From Marinobacter sp. F4216 (GTDB lineage Bacteria > Pseudomonadota > Gammaproteobacteria > Pseudomonadales > Oleiphilaceae), in the NCBI RefSeq assembly GCF_019931195.1, contig NZ_JAIOUO010000007.1, positions 124,001 to 188,000 of the forward strand: 64,000 nucleotides of DNA. Reading direction: 5' to 3'. Shown piece by piece: positions 25,676-35,175 of this stretch (within the stretch, counting starts at the first letter, position 1; every line of letters begins with the position of its first letter). A program made the position numbers and the translations under genes. The notes below the pieces were generated by a model that was given only the letters and a program-made list of their open reading frames with translations, was not told the origin of the DNA and did no database searches.

Positions 25676-26106
25676 CCGACGCGGAACTTCTGCAGTACAC
25701 CCGGGATACTGGCGATTTCTCACGCATGCTGAGCAGCATTCCCTACGCCCGGTTCATCGGCCTGGAATGTGATCGCTTCGGGGATGACCTGATTTTCCGT
25801 CTGCCCAGGAAGCAGCAGAACCTGGGCAACCCCATCTTGCCGGCCATTCATGGTGGTGTGATTGGTGGCTTCATGGAATTGTCGGCAGCCTTTTATCTGA
25901 TGATGTCCCAGGAAACGCCCCGGATGCCCCGAATCGTGGATTTTTCTCTGGATTACCTGCGCGCCGGGCTGGACCGTGAAACCTACGCCGAATGTAGACT
26001 GACCCGCCAGGGCAATCGGGTCGCCAACGTGATGATTACCGCCTGGCAGAAATCCCGTTCCCAACCGATAGCCACCGCCCGGGCTCATTTCCTCATTGAA
26101 GGTTGA
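25672..26106 (+). CDS. PaaI-type hotdog thioesterase (second of a pair)
   Basis: 144 residues with NPILPAIHGGVIGGFMELS at about 44-62. Here Glu replaces the Asp of the partner at the catalytic-base position of the helix, and the two proteins are only distantly alike. Both acids occur in active hotdog thioesterases. It ends 226 bases before htpG. Confidence 0.86.
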   Translation: MTDAELLQYTRDTGDFSRMLSSIPYARFIGLECDRFGDDLIFRLPRKQQNLGNPILPAIHGGVIGGFMELSAAFYLMMSQETPRMPRIVDFSLDYLRAGLDRETYAECRLTRQGNRVANVMITAWQKSRSQPIATARAHFLIEG

Positions 26107-26135
26107 ATCTCTATCAAATCCCCTTCTTGCAGGGG

Positions 26136-26162
26136 CTTGAAATGCGCCGGCATGACCCCACT
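26136..26162 (+). promoter_or_regulatory. Sigma-32 heat-shock promoter of htpG
   Basis: CTTGAAA (26136-26142) is separated by 13 bases from CCCCACT (26156-26162), almost exactly the sigma-32 consensus CTTGAAA-N13-14-CCCCATnT. Transcription would start near 26170, giving an untranslated leader of about 160 bases before the htpG ATG. Confidence 0.85.
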
Positions 26163-26166
26163 TTTT

Positions 26167-26321
26167 GCAGCAAGGTAATGAATCCGTACTGAAGCGGGTA
26201 CGGAAAGGTTGCTGCGAATTGTCTGGAAATCCTGTCGCAAGGCGCTTTGTGCCCCCGCGGTGGCTCCCTTCAAGCAGCCTTCCTGTAACCGCTTTTTCTG
26301 AACTGTGCATTAAGTCAGGAG
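26167..26321 (+). promoter_or_regulatory. Structured 5' leader of htpG
   Basis: A two-tier hairpin is visible: GCAGCAA/TTGCTGC (26167-26173 with 26209-26215) enclosing CCGTAC/GTACGG (26184-26189 with 26198-26203). Further on TTCCTG (26280-26285) can pair with CAGGAG (26316-26321), which is the ribosome-binding site. Temperature-sensitive masking is conceivable but unproven. Confidence 0.35.
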
Positions 26322-26332
26322 ATAAAGACGCC

Positions 26333-28225
26333 ATGACGGTTGAGTCCAAAAAAGAGACGCTTGGTTTTCAGACGGAAGTGAAGCAACTGCTTCACCTGAT
26401 GATTCACTCCCTGTATTCCAACAAGGAAATCTTCCTTCGGGAGTTGATTTCCAACGCGTCCGACGCCGAAGACAAGCTGCGTTTTGCAGCGCTCAAGGAT
26501 GACAGCCTGTACGAAGGCGATTCCGAACTGAAAATCCGTCTCTCCTATGACAAAGACGCCAACACCGTAACCATTGCGGACAACGGTATTGGCATGAGTC
26601 GAGAAGACGTGGTTCAGAACCTGGGTACCATCGCCAAATCCGGTACAGCGGAGTTTCTCAAGCAGCTTTCCGGCGACGAAAAGAAAGACAGCAAGCTGAT
26701 CGGTCAGTTTGGTGTGGGCTTCTACTCCGCGTTCATCGTCGCGGATCGGGTAGAGGTGTTCACTCGGCGCGCCGGTGCAGACGCCAGCGAAGGTGTCCAT
26801 TGGGAATCTGCGGGCGATGGCGAGTTCACCATCGAGCAGGTTAACCGTGAGCAGCGCGGTACCGAAATCGTTCTGCACCTGAAGAGTGAGGCAAACGAGT
26901 TTGCCGATGGCTACCGCCTGCGCGGCCTTGTGAAAAAGTACTCCGACCACATCTCCTTCCCGGTGGTGATGAAGTCCGAATCCGAGGAAGAAGACAGGAA
27001 GGACGAAGACGAAACCGTCAACGACGCGACCGCTCTGTGGACACTGCCGCGTACCGAGATCAAGGACGAAGAGTACAAAGAGTTCTACAAGCACATTGCT
27101 CACGACTTCGAGGACCCGCTTACCTGGTCCCACAACAAGGTTGAGGGCAAGCTGGACTACACCAGCCTGCTGTACATCCCGGCCCGTGCACCGTTTGATC
27201 TGTACAACCGTGAGGCGCCCCGTGGCTTGAAGCTGTATGTTCAGCGCGTGTTCATCATGGACGACGCCGAGCAGTTTTTGCCGCTGTACCTGCGCTTTGC
27301 CAAGGGTGTGGTGGATTCCAACGACCTGTCCCTGAACGTCTCCCGTGAAATCCTGCAGAACGACAGCACCGTGGAGAGCATCCGCACCGCGCTGACCAAG
27401 CGTGTGCTGGATATGTTGTCCAAGCTGGCCAAGAAGGATCCTGAGGAATACCAGAAGTTCTGGGGCGAGTTTGGCACCGTTATCAAAGAAGGCCCGGCGG
27501 AAGATTTCAGCAACCGCGAGAAAATCGCTGGCCTGCTGCGCTTTGCATCCACCCACACCGGTGAAGCAACCCAGAGCGTGTCTCTGGACGACTACATTGG
27601 CCGCATGAAAGATGGCCAGAAGAAGATCTTCTACATCACTGCTGACAACTTTACGGCCGCCAAGAGCAGCCCGCATCTGGAAGTCTTCCGCAAGAAGGGC
27701 ATTGAGGTCCTGATCCTGTCCGATCGAATCGACGAGTGGATGATGGGCTACCTGAGCGAATACGACGGCAAGCAGTTCCAGGACGTTGCCCGTGGCGATC
27801 TTGACCTCGGTGAGGTGGAAACCGAAGAGGACAAGAAACAGAAGGAAGCTGCGGCTGAAGAGCACAAGGATCTGCTGGAGCGCATCAAGAAGGTGCTGGA
27901 AGATCAGGTCCAGGACGTTCGTGCGACCAATCGTCTGACCGATTCACCGGCTTGTCTGGTGGTTGGCGAGTTCGACATGGGTGCCCAGATGAAGAAGATC
28001 ATGGAAGCGGCTGGCCAGAAGGTGCCGGACAGCAAACCGATCTTCGAAATCAACGTAGAGCATCCGCTGGTTCAGCGCCTGGAAAGTGAAAAGGGCGACG
28101 AGCGCTTCGGTGAACTGGCAGCCGTACTGCTGGATCAGGCCACACTGGCGAGCGGCGAGCAGCTGAAAGATCCGGGTGCCTACGTTACTCGCCTGAACCG
28201 TCTGCTGCTGGAACTGGCTAACTAA
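26333..28225 (+). CDS. htpG: Molecular chaperone HtpG (bacterial Hsp90)
   Basis: 630 residues, the usual length. The N-terminal GHKL ATPase shows [16 protein letters not shown] (Glu and Asn of the ATP site), DNGIGM and [15 protein letters not shown]; the middle domain includes NVSREILQ with the catalytic Arg; the C-terminal dimerisation domain follows with [10 protein letters not shown]. The start ATG 26333 has AGGAGA about 11 bases before it; the open frame extends 5' but not as HtpG. It is preceded by a clear sigma-32 promoter, consistent with heat induction. Confidence 0.97.
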   Translation: MTVESKKETLGFQTEVKQLLHLMIHSLYSNKEIFLRELISNASDAEDKLRFAALKDDSLYEGDSELKIRLSYDKDANTVTIADNGIGMSREDVVQNLGTIAKSGTAEFLKQLSGDEKKDSKLIGQFGVGFYSAFIVADRVEVFTRRAGADASEGVHWESAGDGEFTIEQVNREQRGTEIVLHLKSEANEFADGYRLRGLVKKYSDHISFPVVMKSESEEEDRKDEDETVNDATALWTLPRTEIKDEEYKEFYKHIAHDFEDPLTWSHNKVEGKLDYTSLLYIPARAPFDLYNREAPRGLKLYVQRVFIMDDAEQFLPLYLRFAKGVVDSNDLSLNVSREILQNDSTVESIRTALTKRVLDMLSKLAKKDPEEYQKFWGEFGTVIKEGPAEDFSNREKIAGLLRFASTHTGEATQSVSLDDYIGRMKDGQKKIFYITADNFTAAKSSPHLEVFRKKGIEVLILSDRIDEWMMGYLSEYDGKQFQDVARGDLDLGEVETEEDKKQKEAAAEEHKDLLERIKKVLEDQVQDVRATNRLTDSPACLVVGEFDMGAQMKKIMEAAGQKVPDSKPIFEINVEHPLVQRLESEKGDERFGELAAVLLDQATLASGEQLKDPGAYVTRLNRLLLELAN

Positions 28226-28260
28226 GTGGTAGGCAGCAAATCGCGGTGGACCTGAGGATT

Positions 28261-28337
28261 GCCCTGATGAGTGGGAAAAACTCTATCAGGGCGCTGCTCA
28301 GGCTGATCACCCAGGGCCCGGGACGGGCGTTCCGTCC
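28261..28337 (+). terminator. Stem-loops downstream of htpG
   Basis: GCCCTGAT/ATCAGGGC (28261-28268 with 28285-28292, arms extended by AGT/ACT around GGGAAAA) and GGACGG/CCGTCC (28321-28337) lie within the 266-base gap before dusC. No T run follows, so termination efficiency is uncertain. Confidence 0.4.
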
Positions 28338-28491
28338 GCTTCCCGGCCCGAATCCTGTCAACGTTTGCCTTGCACGATGGTGTGCGGGGCAGCTTTCCAC
28401 GTAAAAGTCGCTACCCGCGTACTCTTCTATCCACTCCTCAAACTGACTACAATGCCGGCCCCGCTTAAAGATTGATCAGTCCGGAGCCGAC

Positions 28492-29469
28492 ATGCGAATC
28501 ATCCTTGCCCCGATGGAAGGGCTTGTTGATGCACCTATCCGAGAAGTACTTACGACCGTCGGTGGCATCGACCGCTGCGTGACCGAATTTGTCCGGGTCA
28601 CCCATGGCATGCTTCCGCCCCGGGTTTTCTACAAGTACGCTCCGGAACTTCATAACCGGTCTCTGACGCAGGTCGGTACGCCGGTGGCGCTTCAGTTACT
28701 GGGCTCCGATCCGCAACAGATGGGGCTTCACGGCGCTCGGGCAGCGGAATTGGGCGCATCCCAGGTGGACATCAATTTCGGTTGTCCGGCCAAGACCGTG
28801 AACCGCCACAAGGGTGGCTGTGTTTTGATGCGTGAGCCTGAACTCATGCATGACATCACCGCAGCCGTGCGCAGGCACGTACCCGCTGATATTCCGGTGA
28901 CCGCCAAAATGCGGCTGGGATACGATGACCGCTCCATGGGCGTAGCCTGCGGCCAGGCGCTGGAAGCGGCCGGCGCGGCGGAGATTGTCATTCATGCCCG
29001 AAGCAAGGTGGATGGCTACAAGCCGCCTGCTTACTGGGAAGAAATCGCCAAGGTCCGTGAGGCGGTTAAGAGCCACGTCATTGCCAATGGTGACATCTGG
29101 ACTGTGGACGACTACTGGCGTTGTCGAGAAGTTTCCGGTTGTGACGATGTGATGATCGGTCGGGGCCTGATTGCACGGCCGGATCTGGCTCGCAAAATCA
29201 AAGCCAGTCAGGCTGGTGAAGACATCCCGGATATGACCTGGGCCGAAGCGGTGGCGCTGGTGCGTGAATACGCCGAGGTGCTTCAGGGCTGGCTGGAAGA
29301 TCGCTACGTGACAGGCCGCATAAAGCAATGGATGAACTTCCTTCGTCAGGGCTTTAATGAAGCCGAAAGCCTGTGGCCTCAGGCCCGGAAGATCCGTGAG
29401 GTGACCCCGATGTTGGCTTGCCTGGAGCAAGGCGTGCAGAGATCTGATCCTTCCATCGAAGCCGCCTGA
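28492..29469 (+). CDS. dusC: tRNA-dihydrouridine(16) synthase DusC
   Basis: 325 residues of the flavin-dependent Dus family, which reduces uridine in the tRNA D-loop with NADPH. The N-terminus MRIILAPMEGLVDAPIRE with GGIDRCVTEFVRV is the DusC subtype. FMN-barrel and catalytic motifs are visible: NFGCPAKTVNRHKGGC with the catalytic Cys about residue 98, AKMRLGYDD, and IHARSKVDGY. The start has a modest ribosome site. Stands alone between htpG and the MBL hydrolase. Confidence 0.93.
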   Translation: MRIILAPMEGLVDAPIREVLTTVGGIDRCVTEFVRVTHGMLPPRVFYKYAPELHNRSLTQVGTPVALQLLGSDPQQMGLHGARAAELGASQVDINFGCPAKTVNRHKGGCVLMREPELMHDITAAVRRHVPADIPVTAKMRLGYDDRSMGVACGQALEAAGAAEIVIHARSKVDGYKPPAYWEEIAKVREAVKSHVIANGDIWTVDDYWRCREVSGCDDVMIGRGLIARPDLARKIKASQAGEDIPDMTWAEAVALVREYAEVLQGWLEDRYVTGRIKQWMNFLRQGFNEAESLWPQARKIREVTPMLACLEQGVQRSDPSIEAA

Positions 29470-29577
29470 GCTTCGTTATTTTCCCTCCAGCCCCTATTTG
29501 CCAACTACATTGGAAGTAAACGACTGTGCGTCGTGACCCGACGATGGGCACATTTCGAGGACTGGAAGGAGAAACCG

Positions 29578-30570
29578 ATGTCTACACGATCGACCCGAAG
29601 AAGCAATGGGTTCGTCGCTGCTGCCGCATGCCTGATCAGCATATTCAGTGCCAGTGTACTTGCCGATGACGGGGTGGTCACTGTTACCCCCTTGGGAAGC
29701 CACGAAGGGGAGTTTTGCGGGCGCGACCGCGCCCTGATCTTTGAGGACCCAAATGGTACCCGGATTCTATACGACGCCGGCCGGACGGTAGCGGGACCTG
29801 ATGACCCACGGCTCGGCAATATCGATGTGCTGCTCGTTTCCCACATGCACGGGGACCACGTGGGTGATCGTCGTATTGCCAAGGCCAATCAGGGAAGTTG
29901 CGGCGCGCCGGATACTTCTGTAGCAACCTTGCCCCAATCCAATACCGTGGATATCGCCGTCGGCAAAGGGGCGAAAATTGTCACTGGTAGCGAAATGCCC
30001 GCCTTTTTTGCTGCCAAGCTGAAGAGCGCCGGGGGCGATCCTGCGAATTCGATGCTGGTTCGATTTGGGGCCGAGGTTCAAGTTGGCGAGGTCGCCATGA
30101 CCACCGTACCTGCCGTTCACAGTAACGGTGTAGCGCCTTCCTTCCTGACTGGTCCGCTGGCAGAACATCTGAAAGCGGCCGGCGTGGGTGCCAGTGTGGG
30201 GCCGCCCACCGGCTATGTTCTGACGTTCACCAATGGGTTGGTCGTCTACCTGTCCGGGGATACCGGGATTACCGCCGAGCAGGAGCTGGTGGTCAGGGAT
30301 CATTACGGGGCTGAGCTGGTGGTGATGAACATCGGCGATACCTATACCACCGGGCCTAAAGAAGCCGCTTACGTGATCAATGACCTGATCAAACCGAAAG
30401 CGGTGATTGCCTCCCATGCCAATGAAGCGGCGACCTCAGGCGGTGCCGTCATCGAGGGCACCCGAACCGCCCGGTTCCGCGAGATGGTCCAAGTGCCCGT
30501 ACACGTGCCTCTGAGTGGCAGGAACATGGCCTTTGACGGCAATGGTCGTTGCACGGAAGGGTGCGACTAG
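29578..30570 (+). CDS. Exported MBL-fold metallo-hydrolase
   Basis: 330 residues with a signal peptide (to about ASVLA, residue 30). The metal-binding SHMHGDHVGD is the HxHxDH signature of the metallo-beta-lactamase fold; later ligands are likely in VPAVHSNGV, LSGDTGI and IASHANE. The overall plan is like UlaG-type hydrolases rather than true beta-lactamases, so antibiotic resistance should not be inferred. Substrate unknown. ATG 29578 follows AAGGAGA at 6 bases. It is convergent with the aldolase gene, 3 bases apart. Confidence 0.85.
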   Translation: MSTRSTRRSNGFVAAAACLISIFSASVLADDGVVTVTPLGSHEGEFCGRDRALIFEDPNGTRILYDAGRTVAGPDDPRLGNIDVLLVSHMHGDHVGDRRIAKANQGSCGAPDTSVATLPQSNTVDIAVGKGAKIVTGSEMPAFFAAKLKSAGGDPANSMLVRFGAEVQVGEVAMTTVPAVHSNGVAPSFLTGPLAEHLKAAGVGASVGPPTGYVLTFTNGLVVYLSGDTGITAEQELVVRDHYGAELVVMNIGDTYTTGPKEAAYVINDLIKPKAVIASHANEAATSGGAVIEGTRTARFREMVQVPVHVPLSGRNMAFDGNGRCTEGCD

Positions 30571-30573
30571 GGG

Positions 30574-31587
30574 CTAGCCCTCAAGCGCGGCCTGATATTT
30601 GCCAGAGCGGGCGCCGCTATTCAGGCGGGCTCGCTTCAGCAAGGCTTCCTGAGCCGCTTCGCCATTTTCCAATTTGCCTGCCCAGGCTTTCTGGGCGGGT
30701 TCCTGTAGTGCCCGGCCGTAGGAAAAACTGAGCGCCCAGGGTTGCGGGCCATGACTATTAAGGGCATTCAGATTGGCCGTGGCTTCTTCTGGCGTTTGCC
30801 CACCGGACAGGAAGAAAATTCCGGGAACCGCCGCTGGCACCACCCGCTTGAATATGGTGAGCGTGGCGTCAGCCACCTCGCTGGGTGCAGCGTGAGGGTT
30901 GGCCTTTCCAGGCGTCACCATACTCGGTTTCAGAATCATGTGTTCGAGCTGGATTCTGTGCCGTGCAAGTGCGTTGAATACTGCACGAAGCACCTCTTCG
31001 CTCACGTCGGCGCAGCGCTCGATGCTGTGGTGGCCATCCATCAGTACTTCGGGCTCGACAATGGGGACGATTCCGCAGGACTGGCACACGGCAGCGTAGC
31101 GGGCCAACACTTCGGCGTTCGCTTCAATGGCGCATCGCGAGGGCAGGGTGTCGGAGATATGGAACACGTCACGCCATTTGGCGAAGCGGGCACCCTGAGC
31201 CTTATAGCTTTCCAACCGATCGTTCAGCCCATCCAGCCCAAAGGTAATTTCATCACCGGGCGCATTGACCATTGGCTTTTTGCCCTTATCCACCTTGATG
31301 CCCGGTACAATGTGCTGGCTCTTCAGTAGCTCGGGTATGGGCTGGCCCTCCAGGCTCGACTGACCGAGGGTTTCCTCGAACAGAATAACGCCACTGATGA
31401 ACTCTCCGAGCCCCGGGGCAGACAGAATCAGGCTGCGGTATTCCCGGCGGCTGTCTTCGGTGGATTCCACGTCAATGGCGCGGAAACGTTTTTCGATGGT
31501 CGGTGCGCTTTCGTCGGCGGCCAGAATCCCTCGATCCGGGCCCACGAGATCCTCGATGGTTGATGCAAGCTCTTCCTGGATGGTCAT
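30574..31587 (-). CDS. Class I fructose-bisphosphate aldolase
   Basis: 337 residues of the eukaryote-type class I family, which uses a lysine Schiff base and no metal to split fructose 1,6-bisphosphate. ILAADESAPTIEKRF near residue 22, GVILFEETL near 72 and HMILKPSMVTPGK (active-site lysine region) near 220 are diagnostic. The C-terminal YQAALEG tail is close to the usual ending, though the final Tyr is not the last residue. ATG 31587 was chosen for AAGGAG 5 bases upstream. Confidence 0.93.
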   Translation of the reverse strand: MTIQEELASTIEDLVGPDRGILAADESAPTIEKRFRAIDVESTEDSRREYRSLILSAPGLGEFISGVILFEETLGQSSLEGQPIPELLKSQHIVPGIKVDKGKKPMVNAPGDEITFGLDGLNDRLESYKAQGARFAKWRDVFHISDTLPSRCAIEANAEVLARYAAVCQSCGIVPIVEPEVLMDGHHSIERCADVSEEVLRAVFNALARHRIQLEHMILKPSMVTPGKANPHAAPSEVADATLTIFKRVVPAAVPGIFFLSGGQTPEEATANLNALNSHGPQPWALSFSYGRALQEPAQKAWAGKLENGEAAQEALLKRARLNSGARSGKYQAALEG

Positions 31588-31746
31588 GCCAGCTCCTTGC
31601 TTGTGAGGCAAATGGGTAATCGAATTTTCGCTTTCATTGTAGACCTATCTGAAAGGGGTGAAATTTGATCTGAGCAAAGGAAAGAAGCAGCGCAGTGGAT
31701 TACCCTTCGGTCAGCACAACAAACAATTCAGGGACAGGTAAGCACT

Positions 31747-33831
31747 ATGAAAACGGTTGTCAGCGTCAGCCAGGGATCATCGGAGTTCGACTATCAGCTT
31801 GAAACGGAATTTTTGGGCCAGCCTTTCCGGGTGATTCGTCTGGGGTCGGACGGCGACCTGGAACGCGCGGAATCCATTCTGGACTCAGTGCGTGAACAGG
31901 CTGACGCGATAGGGCTGAGCATGATTCACGACCATTACCAGGTCGGTAAAGAGCAGATCCTTCATCCGGACACAGCGCGCCTGGAAGACTGCATACCGGA
32001 CAAGCCGGTTACCACCGGTGCTGGCCTACGTGGGATTCTACAGGAGTGGGCGGTTCGCCACACCCAGTCAGAACTGGGCCATTTCTTTGATAACGCGCGG
32101 ATTCTGTGTTTTAACGGCCAGGCCAGTTACCGCATTGCCCGCGCGCTGGCGGAACATACGGACAATCTGTTTTTCGCCGATCCCTACACCGATTTCGGTG
32201 TTCCGTACCTGCTGACGTCCCTCAGCCATCTGGAAACCTATACCCGCATTACTTCGCCGTTTATGTATCGGCCGGCGGCCGCCCGTGCGGTGGAAATTGC
32301 GCTTCATAACCCGCTTTATCGCCTTGCAGAAGGCATGGTGAAGACGTCGCTCAGTGAGGCAGTGGAGTCTGCCCATGTCATTGTCGCGTCCATCGCTGAC
32401 CTCGAGGGCATGGGGCAGAAGCAGCTGGATGGCAAGACGATCATTACTTCCCGCGTAACCGATTCTGCCCTTGATTGGCTGAAGGCCCGCAATGTGGCCA
32501 TGGTGGTGGACTACAGTCCCTGGCTGGAAGGGCGGCCAGTAGGAACCAACGTGATGGAGGCCTTGATCAGCGCCTCGCTGGCACGCACCCCCGAGCAGCT
32601 GGGGGCCGATGATTATCTGAGTGTCATCCAGAAACTCGGCATCGAGCCACGAATCATCTACCCGAATGAGTACCGCCGGGTGAACCGGTTTGCCTTCGTT
32701 ATTCATCCCCTGTCCCAGCAGTACCTGACCAAGACCCCACCGCTGGACTGGATTGCCGAAGTTTCGCCAAAAGGGGTGATGAACCTGGTTGAAAAGGCGA
32801 TCGCCTACACGCCGCCTTTTATCTATTCCAAGGTAACGGGTATTGCCTCTCCCACGGGGGACGAAGTGGAGGGCTGGCTGATTACCGTGGGTGGAACGCC
32901 AAAAGAAATCATGGCCCACGATCCGGAGTTTACCTACAAACGTCTGTTGCAGGCGGCCAGGCTGGCTAGAAAGCTTGGGGCTCAGGTCATGGGTCTCGGC
33001 GCCTTCACCAAGGTGGTGGGGGATGCTGGCATCACCGTGGCCAAACGCGCTCCGCTGCCAATCACTACGGGTAACAGTTACAGCGCCTCCGGTGCCTTGT
33101 GGGCAGCTCACGAGGCCGTGAAGAAAATCGGCCGTGTGAGTGTTGGCAAGAACGGAAAAATGGCGGGCAAGGCCATGGTGGTCGGAGCCACCGGTGCCAT
33201 CGGCTCCGTATGTGCGCGCCTGCTGGCCAAGGCTGCGGACGAGATCTATCTGGCGGCGCCCGAGCCCGCCAAGCTGCTGGCGCTGAAAGAAAGCATCGAG
33301 TCTGAAACGCCCGGCGCCATCGTCCATATTGCCGGCTCAGCCAATCGGCACCTGGCTGACATGGATATGATCGTGACTGCCACGTCCGGAGCGGGTAAGC
33401 GGATTCTGGATATCATGAAGGTCAAGCCCGGTTGCGTAATCACTGACGTAGCTCGCCCGCTGGATATCCCCGCTGAAGACGTGGCCAAACGCCCGGATGT
33501 TCTGGTGATTGAATCCGGTGAAATTCAGCTGCCGGGCCATGTCAGAATGAAAGACATCGGCCTGCCAGAGGGTATTGCCTATGCCTGCCTGGCGGAAACC
33601 ATCGTGCTGGCCCTGGAAGGGCGGTTCGAGAACTTCACTCTGGGCCGAAACATCGAATGGGAGAAGGTGCGGGAAATCTACAAGATGGGCCTGAAGCACG
33701 GCATGAAGCTGGCAGCCATCTCCGGCGTGAATGGCGTGTTCAGTGCAGAAGATTTCGATCGGGTACGTACGCTGGCAGCGGAAAAGGATAAGCCAGCCAA
33801 GGCGCCGTTGCGGAAGAAAGCGAAGGTGTAG
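31747..33831 (+). CDS. Acyl-ACP reductase (AAR)-like dehydrogenase with novel N-terminal domain
   Basis: 694 residues. From about 315 on, the protein aligns by eye with cyanobacterial long-chain acyl-ACP reductase: GLGAFTKVVGD (about 416), TTGNSYSA (440), the NADPH loop VVGATGAIGS (478) and YACLAETIVLALEG (612) followed by NFTLGRN. Cys 614 sits where AAR has its catalytic Cys 294. AAR turns fatty acyl-ACP or acyl-CoA into fatty aldehyde. Residues 1-310 have no counterpart in AAR (341 residues) and I do not recognise them; they contain a Rossmann-like half (IADLEGM, TIITSRVTDSALDWL). Function as a fatty-aldehyde-forming enzyme is an inference. The C-terminal end is Lys-rich. No operon partner is evident. 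Confidence 0.8.
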   Translation: MKTVVSVSQGSSEFDYQLETEFLGQPFRVIRLGSDGDLERAESILDSVREQADAIGLSMIHDHYQVGKEQILHPDTARLEDCIPDKPVTTGAGLRGILQEWAVRHTQSELGHFFDNARILCFNGQASYRIARALAEHTDNLFFADPYTDFGVPYLLTSLSHLETYTRITSPFMYRPAAARAVEIALHNPLYRLAEGMVKTSLSEAVESAHVIVASIADLEGMGQKQLDGKTIITSRVTDSALDWLKARNVAMVVDYSPWLEGRPVGTNVMEALISASLARTPEQLGADDYLSVIQKLGIEPRIIYPNEYRRVNRFAFVIHPLSQQYLTKTPPLDWIAEVSPKGVMNLVEKAIAYTPPFIYSKVTGIASPTGDEVEGWLITVGGTPKEIMAHDPEFTYKRLLQAARLARKLGAQVMGLGAFTKVVGDAGITVAKRAPLPITTGNSYSASGALWAAHEAVKKIGRVSVGKNGKMAGKAMVVGATGAIGSVCARLLAKAADEIYLAAPEPAKLLALKESIESETPGAIVHIAGSANRHLADMDMIVTATSGAGKRILDIMKVKPGCVITDVARPLDIPAEDVAKRPDVLVIESGEIQLPGHVRMKDIGLPEGIAYACLAETIVLALEGRFENFTLGRNIEWEKVREIYKMGLKHGMKLAAISGVNGVFSAEDFDRVRTLAAEKDKPAKAPLRKKAKV

Positions 33832-33986
33832 TGGACCCGACGTATCAATCATTCTTACGTAGTGGCAGCAGGTTCGTGATGTACCTGTTGCCTTCTTTGC
33901 GTCTGCCTCCTGGTGAAATGGTTACATGGACGGCACCGGTGTAAACTTGCGCTTCCATTTCACACTCAGCCAACGGGGGAGCACCC

Positions 33987-34343
33987 ATGTCAGATATTGA
34001 GCGCATTCACTCCACAGACAGAATGAGCCGTATTGTTAAACACAACGGGACCGTGTATCTGTGCGGCCAGACCGCCGGTGAGGCAGACTGGGATATTCAG
34101 CGGCAAACCAAGGAGTGTCTCAAAAAGATTGAAAACCTTCTGGCAGACGCCGACAGTGCTGTGGACCGAATTTTGTCCGTCACCATTTATGTCCGCGATA
34201 TGAAGGATTTTGCCGCCATGAACGCGGTCTGGGATGCCTGGATCAAGGATCACCCAAAACCAGCGCGCGCCTGCGTGGAAGCGCGGATGGCCCGGCCCGA
34301 AATCCTTGTTGAAATGTCGGTGGTGGCAGCGGCCAACGGTTGA
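33987..34343 (+). CDS. RidA family protein (YjgF/YER057c/UK114)
   Basis: 118 residues, a single RidA domain. RidA enzymes hydrolyse reactive enamine/imine intermediates made by PLP enzymes. [22 protein letters not shown] and [12 protein letters not shown] (with the conserved Arg that binds the substrate carboxylate) are visible. GGGGAG stands 5-6 bases before the ATG. It is followed by a long perfect inverted repeat. Confidence 0.92.
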   Translation: MSDIERIHSTDRMSRIVKHNGTVYLCGQTAGEADWDIQRQTKECLKKIENLLADADSAVDRILSVTIYVRDMKDFAAMNAVWDAWIKDHPKPARACVEARMARPEILVEMSVVAAANG

Positions 34344-34351
34344 TTACCGAT

Positions 34352-34394
34352 CTCACTGCGGATGCCTGAACTTGGATCAGGCATCCGCAGTGAG
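34352..34394. repeat. Perfect 18-base inverted repeat
   Basis: CTCACTGCGGATGCCTGA (34352-34369) and its exact complement (34377-34394) flank a 7-base loop, 8 bases after the RidA stop and 36 before the next (convergent) stop. No T run follows on either strand. It would form a very stable stem and may terminate or protect both transcripts. Confidence 0.7.
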
Positions 34395-34430
34395 TGGTGT
34401 TCTATCATCGGTGTGGAAAGTTTTACGGCT

Positions 34431-35006
34431 CTAGTCGAACAGCTCAGCGAAGTTCCCGCCCTGCAAGCGCAAACCACTCTGGGTGCGCACTATGCCACTT
34501 CCGCCGGCAATGACAGCCGCCTTGGCTGAGAAACTGTGAATCTCCCGGGACTTGCAGCCTGCCTGGAATTCGGCCGAGAACTTGACTTTCACCCATCTCT
34601 GGTTGAGTGCGGCGAAATTATGAATTCTCGATGGCGCGATGAAATCCAGTCGGGACGTTCGCCCACCGATTGCGGTGCCATTGGGGGCGTTGATTGAACT
34701 GGCAATCTCAACTGTGCACACCGAATTTTCTACGGGAACAAAGTCCGCAATCACCTCTACCTGATCGCCGGGCGACACGGCAAAGAGATTGCCCCCCTCG
34801 CTGGCGACCTGCCCACCCGGCAGCATGTCTATTGAATCAACGGCGAAAGTTCCGTCAATGGGCTGCAGGGGAAGGCACGTACAATTGCCATCCTCGTCAC
34901 AGTTGAAATAGTAATTTTCGTTGCAGGGACCGACGCCATCGTCCGCGATGGCCAGGGGAATCTTGAACAGTGCCAGAAGCACTGCGGAGACAATTAGAAA
35001 GCGCAT
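34431..35006 (-). CDS. Secreted protein of unknown function, cysteine-containing
   Basis: 191 residues with a clear signal peptide (MRFLIVSAVLLALFKIPLAIA, cleavage after AIA). The mature start has six cysteines in a short run (CNENYYFNCDEDGNCTC), suggesting disulfide bonds. The remainder is beta-rich with no family I recognise. ATG 35006 follows GGAGG at about 9 bases; upstream in-frame codons would break the signal peptide. Stands alone. Confidence 0.7.
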   Translation of the reverse strand: MRFLIVSAVLLALFKIPLAIADDGVGPCNENYYFNCDEDGNCTCLPLQPIDGTFAVDSIDMLPGGQVASEGGNLFAVSPGDQVEVIADFVPVENSVCTVEIASSINAPNGTAIGGRTSRLDFIAPSRIHNFAALNQRWVKVKFSAEFQAGCKSREIHSFSAKAAVIAGGSGIVRTQSGLRLQGGNFAELFD

Positions 35007-35175
35007 TTCGATGACCTCCGTGGAGGCTGATATCGGACCCAAACTATAGGTAGCGATGGTGTGGGGCGCAAATTACGCTCCATTTCAGAAGTTGTTATCC
35101 CGTGAATGCGATGTGGGCGCGTAAAGTCGAGAAATTTTGAGCCTATTGCGACTCGTCACAGGGAAAGGAAATCCC

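Noticed and set aside
26085-26273. 62-codon minus-strand frame before htpG
   Set aside because: It looks protein-like at its end but overlaps a real gene and the sigma-32 promoter, with no ribosome site.
26315-27865. 516-codon open frame antisense to htpG
   Set aside because: It lies wholly opposite a highly conserved gene, has no plausible ribosome site or family, and such shadows are common in GC-rich codon usage.
29578-30570. Beta-lactamase reading of the MBL protein
   Set aside because: The motif layout is of UlaG-like hydrolases and there is no resistance context.
32068-33327. 419-codon open frame antisense to the AAR-like gene
   Set aside because: Same reason; low-complexity composition and no motif.
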